A stretch of DNA of 64,000 nt, taken from NCBI GenBank assembly GCA_016125075.1, contig WGMO01000003.1, positions 151,090-215,089 on the forward strand, in the 5' to 3' direction. The notes under the pieces were generated by a model. The model was given only the letters and a program-made list of their open reading frames with translations. It had not been told where the DNA came from and searched no databases. The stretch's first letter is position 1; each line of letters begins with the position of its first letter. Below, piece after piece: positions 51,605 through 59,738 of the stretch. The position numbers and the translations under genes were made by a program. Source of the stretch: Terrimonas sp. (lineage in GTDB: Bacteria; Bacteroidota; Bacteroidia; Chitinophagales; Chitinophagaceae).

Positions 51605-52843
51605 ATGACAACACTCGTCACCAATATCAGCCAACTGGTCAATGTTCGGGAAACGCCACAGTTGTTGCGGGGTAAAGAATTGAATGATCTGCCCGTGATA
51701 GAAGAGGCTTTCCTCCTGATTGAAGATGGGTTTATTGCCGGTTTTGGAAAAATGGATGCTATTGATCCTGCCAGCCTGAAGATCAGTCACCAGGTTGATG
51801 CCGCAGGGCAATTTGTCCTTCCCTGCTGGTGCGATAGCCATACCCATCTTGTATTTCCTTCCAGCCGGGAAGACGAGTTCCGGGACAAGATTAATGGATT
51901 AAGTTATGCAGCGATTGCGGAGAAGGGTGGTGGTATCCTCAATTCGGCCAAAAAACTTCTAGCAAGTTCTGAAGACAGCTTATTCAACAGTGCCTGGAAA
52001 AGGTTGGAAGAAGTGTCCAAATTGGGGACAGGTGCCATTGAAATCAAGAGTGGTTACGGATTGAGTACGGAAGGCGAGTTAAAGATGCTAAGGGTGATCA
52101 AAAAATTGAAGGAGCGTTCCAATCTGCCCATTAAGGCAACCTTCCTCGGTGCACATGCATACCCCCCGGCATTTAAGGATGACCACGAAGGGTATATCAA
52201 TGAGATCATCAATGAAATGATACCCAGGATCGCTGCTGAACAACTCGCCGATTTTATTGATGTGTTTTGTGAAAAAGGTTTTTTCTCTCCCGAAGAAACT
52301 GAAAAGATTTGCAGGGCCGGTTTGCAATGGGGTCTCCGGCCAAAGATCCACGCCAACCAGCTGCACCTGTCAGGAGGTACCCAGGTGGGGGTGAAACTGA
52401 AAGCTCTTTCTGTCGATCACCTGGAAACGATGGATGAAGCGGCCATACAAGCGCTGGCTGGTTCCGGTACGATCGGAACACTTTTACCAACAGCCGCATT
52501 TTTTTTACGGATGCCCATGCAACCCGCCCGTGCACTGATTGATGCCGGTTGTGCCATCGCTATTGCTTCCGATTTCAACCCGGGTTCATCCCCCAGCGGC
52601 AACATGAATCTGGTGGTGACAATGAGCTGTATACAAATGAAAATGCTGCCCGAAGAAGCCATCAATGCGGCAACGATTAATGGTGCCTGCGCCATGGATC
52701 TTTCTGCAGTTACAGGAAGTATTACTGTCGGCAAAATGGCTAACCTGATTTTTACAAAACCAATCCCTTCGATCGCCTACCTCCCTTATGCATTTGGCAG
52801 TAATCTGATTGATAAAGTGATGATCAGCGGTGGCTGGATTTAG
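51605..52843 (+). CDS. hutI: Imidazolonepropionase
   Basis: LPCWCDSHTHLVFPSSREDEFRDKINGLSYAAIAEKGGGILNSAKKL; EIKSGYGLSTEGELKMLRVI; ATFLGAHAYPP; IHANQLHLSGG; ASDFNPGSSPSGNM. Confidence 0.96.
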   Translation: MTTLVTNISQLVNVRETPQLLRGKELNDLPVIEEAFLLIEDGFIAGFGKMDAIDPASLKISHQVDAAGQFVLPCWCDSHTHLVFPSSREDEFRDKINGLSYAAIAEKGGGILNSAKKLLASSEDSLFNSAWKRLEEVSKLGTGAIEIKSGYGLSTEGELKMLRVIKKLKERSNLPIKATFLGAHAYPPAFKDDHEGYINEIINEMIPRIAAEQLADFIDVFCEKGFFSPEETEKICRAGLQWGLRPKIHANQLHLSGGTQVGVKLKALSVDHLETMDEAAIQALAGSGTIGTLLPTAAFFLRMPMQPARALIDAGCAIAIASDFNPGSSPSGNMNLVVTMSCIQMKMLPEEAINAATINGACAMDLSAVTGSITVGKMANLIFTKPIPSIAYLPYAFGSNLIDKVMISGGWI

Positions 52844-52891
52844 GGCCTATTTAGATTCGACTTCATGCTTTTTATTCTGTAATTTCCCGCC

Positions 52892-54121
52892 ATGAATAAT
52901 ATAGAAGCGGAAGAACTGCTTATTATTTTTTGCAGCCTCGTGGTACTTTCCTATTTGTTTTCCATCATTGGAAAATACCTGCGGCTGCCTTCTGTTCTCC
53001 TGCTCTTATTTACAGGTATGGGCATTCGGGCTATTGCCGACACGTATAATACGGCCATCTTAATCCCTAACAGGATCGTTGAGGCGCTGGGTGTAGTAGG
53101 GCTGATCATGATTGTACTGGAAGCCGGGCTTGACCTTAAGATCGAAAAAGCCAAATTGAAACTGATCCGGAATTCCTTCCTGTCGGCCCTCATCATTTTT
53201 CTGTTATCGGTGGCCTCCTTAACGGCCCTGTTGAATTTCTGGCTGAACGAGGAGAATATCCTGAACTGTATCATTTATGCGATACCGTTATCTATCATCA
53301 GCAGTGCCATCGTTTTACCCAGCCTTCATACCCTGAATAAAAATCAGCAGGAGTTCCTGGTATATGAAGCATCCTTTTCCGACATCATCGGTATCCTGGC
53401 TTTTAATTATTTTATTGCAGAGGAAATCATGACCTGGAAATCGTTTGCTGTGTTCGGAGGCGGTATCCTGGTCTCCATCATCCTGTCCCTGGTGCTGTCA
53501 CTGGTCCTTTTCCTGATCCTGGCAAAAGTGAAACTCAATATCAAGTTCTTCCTGATATTTTCTTTACTGATCCTTTTATATGCAGGGGGGAAGTTGTTAC
53601 ACCTGCCTTCCCTGCTGATCATCATGATCTTTGGTTTACTGATTAATAATTGGGACAAGATGAAATGGGAGCGCCTGACAAGGTATTTTCCGGAATCCCA
53701 GATTTCGCCCCTGCATGAATTATTGCATTCGATCACAGCCGAATCCTCTTTCCTGATCCGTACATTCTTTTTTATCCTTTTTGGGTATTCGATCGACCTG
53801 CATTTGCTGATGCAGGAAGAAGTGATCGCAGTGGGTTTGATCATTGTGTTCTGTTTATTGCTGATCAGGTTCCTGTACCTCCGTTTCTTTGTCAAAACGA
53901 ATGTTTTTCCTGAATTGTTTTTTATGCCGAGAGGTTTGATTACGATCGTGCTTTTCTATAAGATCCCGCAGTCGATGAAACTCCATGATTTTAACGATGG
54001 CATCCTTTTTTTTGTCATCCTTACCACCAGTATCATCATGGCCCTGGGGATGATCTTTTATAAAAAGAAGCCAGATGAGATCGTTGAAGAAAGGCAGTTT
54101 GTTGAATCAGAGATATTCTGA
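52892..54121 (+). CDS. Cation:proton antiporter (CPA/NhaP-like)
   Basis: Multispanning; LLLFTGMGIRAIADTYNTAILIPNRIVEALGVVGLIMIVLEAGLDLKIEKAKLKLIRNS, IPLSIISSAIVLPSL. Confidence 0.88.
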   Translation: MNNIEAEELLIIFCSLVVLSYLFSIIGKYLRLPSVLLLLFTGMGIRAIADTYNTAILIPNRIVEALGVVGLIMIVLEAGLDLKIEKAKLKLIRNSFLSALIIFLLSVASLTALLNFWLNEENILNCIIYAIPLSIISSAIVLPSLHTLNKNQQEFLVYEASFSDIIGILAFNYFIAEEIMTWKSFAVFGGGILVSIILSLVLSLVLFLILAKVKLNIKFFLIFSLLILLYAGGKLLHLPSLLIIMIFGLLINNWDKMKWERLTRYFPESQISPLHELLHSITAESSFLIRTFFFILFGYSIDLHLLMQEEVIAVGLIIVFCLLLIRFLYLRFFVKTNVFPELFFMPRGLITIVLFYKIPQSMKLHDFNDGILFFVILTTSIIMALGMIFYKKKPDEIVEERQFVESEIF

Positions 54122-54251
54122 AAAAACACCCTGTACACCGGGAACAACGGATGCTGGGGCTGGTAACATTTAGTGCAGGATATGAACGCATACCTGTATT
54201 CCTGGAAAATATATTCCTTTAGCAATATCTTAGCACTGTAAATTTATTTTC

Positions 54252-55904
54252 ATGCAACAAATCATTGAATGTGTCCCTAATTTCAGTGAAGGAAGGGACA
54301 TGGCTGTTATCGGACAAATTACCCGCGAAATTGAATCCATAGATGGCGTACGTTTACTGGACGTTGATCCAGGCAAGGCGACCAATCGCACGGTGGTGAC
54401 CTTTGTGGGTCCACCCGACGCAGTGATCGAAGCTGCTTTCCTGGCCATTCAAAAAGCGGGTGAACTGATTGATATGCGCAAACAAAAAGGGGCCCACTCC
54501 AGAATGGGTGCCACGGATGTTTGCCCGCTGATACCCGTTGCCAATATAACCATGGAGGAAACCTGTCAGTATGCCCGGGCTTTAGCCAGACGCGTGGGAG
54601 AGGAATTACAAATACCGGTCTATTTGTACGAAGCGGCACAAACTGATAAATCGCGAAGCAATCTTTCCGTAATTCGGGCGGGTGAATATGAAGGTTTTTT
54701 CGAAAAAATCAAAAACCCGGTATGGAAACCGGATTTCGGTCCCGCAATATTTGATGCTAAAAGAGGAGCCACGGTCATCGGCGCGCGGGATTTCCTGGTG
54801 GCCTATAACGTGAATCTCAACACGACATCCACCCGCAGGGCCAATGCGATCGCTTTTGATATAAGGGAGGCCGGAAGAAATATCATCGAAAACGGGGTCA
54901 AAGTCAACCAACCGGGGTCTTTGAAATCTGTAAAAGCCATTGGTTGGTATATCGAAGAATATGGTATCGCCCAGATCAGCATCAATCTTACCAATCTCCA
55001 GGTTACACCCCTGCATATTGCGTTTGATGAAGCCTGTAAGAAAGCAGCGGCAAGGGGAATAAGGGTAACCGGCAGTGAACTGGTTGGATTGATCCCTTTG
55101 AAATCCATGCTGGATGCCGGTAAATATTTTCTCCGGAAACAGAAACGTTCGTTGGGGGTATCGGAAGCTGAACTGGTCAGGATCGCCATAAAATCGATGG
55201 GACTTGATGAACTCTCTCCATTTGATCCCAACGAAAAAATCATTGAATACCGGCTCAGGAATGATGCGGAATCTAAATTGGTCAAAATGCCTTTGAATGC
55301 ATTTGCCGATGAAACCGCCAGCGAAAGCCCCGCACCTGGTGGGGGTTCTATTGCTGCCTATATCGGTGCATTGGGAGCGTCCCTGGCTACGATGGTGGCC
55401 AATCTCTCCTCGCATAAAAGAGGGTGGGACGACCGTTGGGAAACATTCAGCGACTGGGCGGAAAGGGGGCAGTATTATAAGGATGTGCTCCTGCAACTGG
55501 TCGACCTGGATACAGCGGCCTTCAACAGGATCATGGGGGCGATGGGTATGGCAAAATCAACTGAAGCAGAGCAATCAGCCAGGAATAAAGCTATACAGGA
55601 AGCAACCCGTTATGCCATCGAGATACCTTTTAAAGTGATGGAAACCGCTGCTGAAAGTATGGACCTGATAAAAGCTATGGCAGTCGGGGGCAACCCTAAC
55701 TCTGTTTCGGATGCAGGAGTTGGGGCTTTATGTGCACGGTCAGCTGTCCTGGGTGCCTTTATGAATGTCCGGATCAACGCAGCCGGTTATGCGGATAAGG
55801 AATTCGTCACGGAAATGATCAGCAGGGGAAAAAAGATTGAGAATAAAACAATAGCTTTAGAACAGGAAATCTTAAATATTGTCAATGAAAAAATCGGATG
55901 TTAA
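54252..55904 (+). CDS. ftcD: Glutamate formimidoyltransferase / formimidoyl-THF cyclodeaminase (bifunctional fusion)
   Basis: QQIIECVPNFSEGRDMAVIGQI, RTVVTFVGPPDAVIEAAFLAIQKAGELIDMRKQKGAHSRMGATDVCPLIPV; C-terminal cyclodeaminase part SESPAPGGGSIAAYIGALGASLATMVANL. Confidence 0.95.
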   Translation: MQQIIECVPNFSEGRDMAVIGQITREIESIDGVRLLDVDPGKATNRTVVTFVGPPDAVIEAAFLAIQKAGELIDMRKQKGAHSRMGATDVCPLIPVANITMEETCQYARALARRVGEELQIPVYLYEAAQTDKSRSNLSVIRAGEYEGFFEKIKNPVWKPDFGPAIFDAKRGATVIGARDFLVAYNVNLNTTSTRRANAIAFDIREAGRNIIENGVKVNQPGSLKSVKAIGWYIEEYGIAQISINLTNLQVTPLHIAFDEACKKAAARGIRVTGSELVGLIPLKSMLDAGKYFLRKQKRSLGVSEAELVRIAIKSMGLDELSPFDPNEKIIEYRLRNDAESKLVKMPLNAFADETASESPAPGGGSIAAYIGALGASLATMVANLSSHKRGWDDRWETFSDWAERGQYYKDVLLQLVDLDTAAFNRIMGAMGMAKSTEAEQSARNKAIQEATRYAIEIPFKVMETAAESMDLIKAMAVGGNPNSVSDAGVGALCARSAVLGAFMNVRINAAGYADKEFVTEMISRGKKIENKTIALEQEILNIVNEKIGC

Positions 55905-56994
55905 CGAAATGGCTGATTCTTTTCAAAAGCAAAATGCCATGCATCATTTCAAAACCTATCACAAACAGGATATCCTGTCCCTGACAAAGATCAGGCGATT
56001 TGAGACAAAACTGGGCGAAAGGCTTCAGGTGATCCACGACACCAGCAATATGGAAGCATCCATCAGTGCTTCCACAGCACAATATGTATTATTCGGCATT
56101 CCGGAAGACCTTGGTGCAAAAGGAAATCATGGTATAGGCGGAACAGACACGCTGTGGATCCCATTCCTGCAAAGTTTTTTGAATATCCAGAGCAATGATT
56201 TTTTTGACGGGGATAATGTACTCCTGGCCGGACATTTTGATTTTGGCGATATCGAATACCTGATCGATACTACGGCCAAAAGTGAGGATGAAAAAATTGA
56301 AGCCTATCGCCATGCCGTGAATACAGTCGATAATGAAGTTGAGCAACTGGTCAAAATGATTACGGCGGCAAAAAAGATACCGGTGGTTGTTGGTGGCGGG
56401 CATAATAATTCATATCCCCTGATCAAAGGGTCTGCTAAAGGCTGGCATAAGGCGGGCGTTATACCGCTGGCTCAGATCAATTGCATCAACCTCGATGCCC
56501 ATGCTGATTACCGCCCGGCAGAAGGCCGGCACAGTGGTAATGCTTTTCGCTACGCCGAAGATGATGGTTATTTACAGAAATATTGTATTATCTGCCTGCA
56601 TGAAAACTATCTGCCCCAGAATGTCTGGCTCGATATCGTGAATAACCCGTTTATAGACTTTATCACGCATGAGGACATCTTTATCCATGAAAAAAGAAGT
56701 TTTATGCAGGCGGTGGCCCACGCTACCGGGTTTACAGAAGACACGATGACCGGTATCGATATTGACCTTGATTGTATACAGAATACGTTGAGCAGCGCCA
56801 TGACCCCCGTCGGGATCCTGCCCAAACATGCCCGGCAATATGTATCGTTTGCCGCTGCCGATTCCAAACCGGCATACCTGCATATCTGTGAAGGGGCAAC
56901 CCGACTTGCAGATGGAAGGGTAGATGCTACTAACGGGAAATTGATCAGCTACCTGGTAAGTGATTTTATCAAAGCCCGGCAATCAGTCTCCTGA
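55885..56994 (+). CDS. hutG: Formimidoylglutamase-like arginase-family protein
   Basis: VVGGGHNNSYPLIKG, NLDAHADYRPAEGRHSGNAFRYA, TGIDIDLDCIQNTLSSAMTPVGI (binuclear metal motifs); overlaps the ftcD 3' end. Confidence 0.85.
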   Translation: MKKSDVNEMADSFQKQNAMHHFKTYHKQDILSLTKIRRFETKLGERLQVIHDTSNMEASISASTAQYVLFGIPEDLGAKGNHGIGGTDTLWIPFLQSFLNIQSNDFFDGDNVLLAGHFDFGDIEYLIDTTAKSEDEKIEAYRHAVNTVDNEVEQLVKMITAAKKIPVVVGGGHNNSYPLIKGSAKGWHKAGVIPLAQINCINLDAHADYRPAEGRHSGNAFRYAEDDGYLQKYCIICLHENYLPQNVWLDIVNNPFIDFITHEDIFIHEKRSFMQAVAHATGFTEDTMTGIDIDLDCIQNTLSSAMTPVGILPKHARQYVSFAAADSKPAYLHICEGATRLADGRVDATNGKLISYLVSDFIKARQSVS

Positions 56995-58983
56995 TGTCGC
57001 TTCGAGTTTGACGATCTTTTCAAACACCTGTTCATATTGCCGGTTCATGGAAGCCAGTTCGGAATTTGTTTGTTTGTAGTCAGACTCCGTTTGCAGGAAT
57101 TTTGCTTTATCCAAATAAGTAGAGGGATCAGCCAGGTCGGCCTCCAGTTTTGTTTTCTGTTTATGCAGCAGGGCGATCTTTTCTTCCAGTTGCTGAAAAA
57201 TCCGCTGTTGTTTCTGCAACTCCTTTTTTAATTCTTTATTGATGGGTACAGCGGGATGGTGGTTGGTGCCGGAAGGAGGAGCGTCTGCTGCGGGAGCAAC
57301 TGTTTTTTCGGTATTGTTTTTCCGTTTGGCTTCCCCTTTCTGGTTGCCGGACTCCGCTTTCTTGTTTTCAATCTCTTTTTTGGCCATCCTTTCTTTCCAG
57401 GCCACCCATTCTTCATAGCCCCCTTTGAATTCCTTGATCTGGTGATCGACGATCTCCCATATTTTGTTGGCGGTTTTTGACACAAAATAACGGTCGTGAC
57501 TCACCAAAATGATACTGCCCTGGTATTTGTTCAGTGCTTCAATCAAAAGGTCGCAGCTATGCATATCCAGGTGGTTGGTCGGCTCGTCCAGCATAAGGAA
57601 ATTGGCCTTACTCACGATGGTCTTGGACAAAGCCACCCGGGCCTTTTCGCCCCCGCTCAATATTTTTATTTTTTTATCGGCATCATCACCGCTGAATAAA
57701 AAACAACCCAGGAGGCCCCTTAATTCCAGTTCCGTCATCTGGCTGCCACATTCTTTCATCTCATCGAGGATGGTATTTTCGATATTCAGGGCTTCCAGCT
57801 GGTGCTGGGCATAAAAACTTTCCTCCACATTATGGCCCCATTTTCTTTCACCCTTTGAAAATTTTTCCACACCGGCAATGATCCTTAACAAGGTGGATTT
57901 ACCTTTCCCGTTGGCCCCGATCAAGGCAATCTTGTCGCCCCGGTCGATTTCAACCGAAGCATCTTCGATGATAACATTATCACCAAATGCTTTGGAAACA
58001 TGGTGCAGTTCAACCAGTACTTTACCGGGTGTTTTGTCCACCCTGAAATTGATCCTGATATTGGGCCTAACCAGTTCGGCGTCTTCGATCCTTTCCAGTT
58101 TGTCCAGCTTTTTCATGATACTCTGAGCCATGGCTGCTTTGCTGGCCTTGGCCCTGAATCGCTCAACAAGCCTTTCGTTTTGCCGGATATAATCCTGCTG
58201 GTTCTCGTAAGCCTTCTGCTGCATTTCTAACCGGATGGCCTTTTCCTTTTCATAATAGTCGTAATTGCCAGCGTAGATGTGCAGGCGTTGCTGGTACACT
58301 TCAACGATCTTTGTAACCATCCTGTTCAGGAAATACTTATCATGGCTCACAATCACAACGGATCCCTGGTAATGCAGCAGGTATTTTTCCAGCCATTCAA
58401 TGGAAGGGAGGTCAAGGTGGTTGGTCGGTTCGTCAAGCAATAAGAGGTCCGGTTGCTGCAGGATCATCTTGGCCAGTAACACACGCATCCGCCAACCCCC
58501 GCTGAATTCCTTGTAGGGCCGGTGAAGGTCCTGGTTGGGAAATCCAAGACCCTGCAAAACTTCTTCCGTTTTATGATGGATATTATAGCCTCCCTGGGTT
58601 TCCAGTTCATGCAGCTTGTCGCTGTATTCATGCAAGGTTTTTTCATCCCCGGTTTTTTCAAGTTCTTTACCCAGGGCTTCAATTTCCTTTTCCAGTTGCA
58701 GCACTTTCTCAAAGGCGCTCAATGCCACCTGGAGAATCGATTCATTGGTGTCGAAACTCAGCAGGTCCTGGTGCAGGTAACCAATACTCGTGGTCTTACT
58801 CCGTTCAACTGAGCCGGCGGACGGGGTATACTGACCCACGAGTAATTTAAGCAAAGTAGATTTACCGGTACCGTTATACCCGATAAGCCCGATACGTTCG
58901 CCCGGCTGAATATGCCAGGTGGCTTCTTCAACAATTACCCTTGATCCAAATTCGAATGTCACATTAGTCAATCCTGCCAGCAT
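56983..58983 (-). CDS. ABC-F family ATP-binding protein
   Basis: Two ABC cassettes: LIGYNGTGKSTLLKLL ... FSGGWRMRVLLAKMILQQPDLLLLDEPTNHLD and LIGANGKGKSTLLRII ... LSGGEKARVALSKTIVSKANFLMLDEPTNHLD; no TM segments. Confidence 0.96.
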   Translation of the reverse strand: MLAGLTNVTFEFGSRVIVEEATWHIQPGERIGLIGYNGTGKSTLLKLLVGQYTPSAGSVERSKTTSIGYLHQDLLSFDTNESILQVALSAFEKVLQLEKEIEALGKELEKTGDEKTLHEYSDKLHELETQGGYNIHHKTEEVLQGLGFPNQDLHRPYKEFSGGWRMRVLLAKMILQQPDLLLLDEPTNHLDLPSIEWLEKYLLHYQGSVVIVSHDKYFLNRMVTKIVEVYQQRLHIYAGNYDYYEKEKAIRLEMQQKAYENQQDYIRQNERLVERFRAKASKAAMAQSIMKKLDKLERIEDAELVRPNIRINFRVDKTPGKVLVELHHVSKAFGDNVIIEDASVEIDRGDKIALIGANGKGKSTLLRIIAGVEKFSKGERKWGHNVEESFYAQHQLEALNIENTILDEMKECGSQMTELELRGLLGCFLFSGDDADKKIKILSGGEKARVALSKTIVSKANFLMLDEPTNHLDMHSCDLLIEALNKYQGSIILVSHDRYFVSKTANKIWEIVDHQIKEFKGGYEEWVAWKERMAKKEIENKKAESGNQKGEAKRKNNTEKTVAPAADAPPSGTNHHPAVPINKELKKELQKQQRIFQQLEEKIALLHKQKTKLEADLADPSTYLDKAKFLQTESDYKQTNSELASMNRQYEQVFEKIVKLEATSGD

Positions 58984-59005
58984 TTCTTCTTTTTTTAACA
59001 GGTTG

Positions 59006-59013
59006 CAAAAATA
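59006..59013 (-). promoter_or_regulatory. Candidate -7 box TATTTTTG (ABC-F gene)
   Basis: TAnnTTTG on minus strand, 22 nt upstream of ATG (58983). Confidence 0.5.
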
Positions 59014-59041
59014 ACGATTCGTTATTGCTGGCACTAAGATT

Positions 59042-59049
59042 TATATTTG
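59042..59049 (+). promoter_or_regulatory. Candidate -7 box TATATTTG (divergent gene)
   Basis: TAnnTTTG on plus strand, 31 nt upstream of ATG 59081. Confidence 0.5.
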
Positions 59050-59080
59050 CAGCGAATAAATAAGTATAAATTTTTATGTA

Positions 59081-59719
59081 ATGAAGAAGATATTGCTGGC
59101 TTTACTTATTCTGGTCGTAGCCGTATTGATTGCCTGGAAGTATTTTTTCAGCGGACGGTCCAATACGGCTGACTCGGGGAATAAACTAACCGCCATGGCC
59201 GTCAGTAAACATAGCCCCGCATTTAATGCCTCAATGCAAAAGGTGATGGATGATTATTACCGGATGACCGAGGGGTTTGTCAATTGGGACACGAATTCCA
59301 TCCGGCAATCGGCCAATGCTTTAAAAGCCTCCCTGGACAGCCTGAAAATCGGGGAAATGGCAAAGGATTCGGCTATTTATCCTACAGCGCTTGGACAATG
59401 GGAAGCCGTCAAATCGGAAGCGGAAGGTCTTATGAATGACGAGGGAATTGCTGAAAAAAGAGCTTCTCTGAATATGTTATCCCAGCAGTTATTCGACCTG
59501 TTAAGGATTATCCGCTATGATCTTGCCAAAGTGTATTTCCAGGAATGCCCCATGGCCTTGAATAATTATGAAATGGCCGCCAACTGGTTGAGCCCGGTTG
59601 ATTCCATCCGGAATCCTTACCTGGGAACCCGGGACCCCAAATATGGCGATAAGATGCTGACCTGCGGGAGTTCAAAGGTAACGCTGGATTATCGGGTAAC
59701 AGACACAACTAAAAACTAA
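59081..59719 (+). CDS. Hypothetical DUF3347-like/exported protein
   Basis: N-terminal TM anchor MKKILLALLILVVAVLIAWKYFFS; helical body with VYFQECPMALNNYEMAANWLSPVDSIRNPYLG. The family resemblance (metal-efflux-associated DUF3347) is tentative. Confidence 0.65.
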   Translation: MKKILLALLILVVAVLIAWKYFFSGRSNTADSGNKLTAMAVSKHSPAFNASMQKVMDDYYRMTEGFVNWDTNSIRQSANALKASLDSLKIGEMAKDSAIYPTALGQWEAVKSEAEGLMNDEGIAEKRASLNMLSQQLFDLLRIIRYDLAKVYFQECPMALNNYEMAANWLSPVDSIRNPYLGTRDPKYGDKMLTCGSSKVTLDYRVTDTTKN

Positions 59720-59738
59720 TTTATCTGTTATCACCAAC

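Noticed and set aside
54606-55496. 296-aa ORF on the minus strand inside ftcD
   Set aside because: Shadow ORF fully antisense to a strongly supported ftcD; composition (F/R/G-rich, no family motif) is typical of antisense frames in GC-moderate genes.
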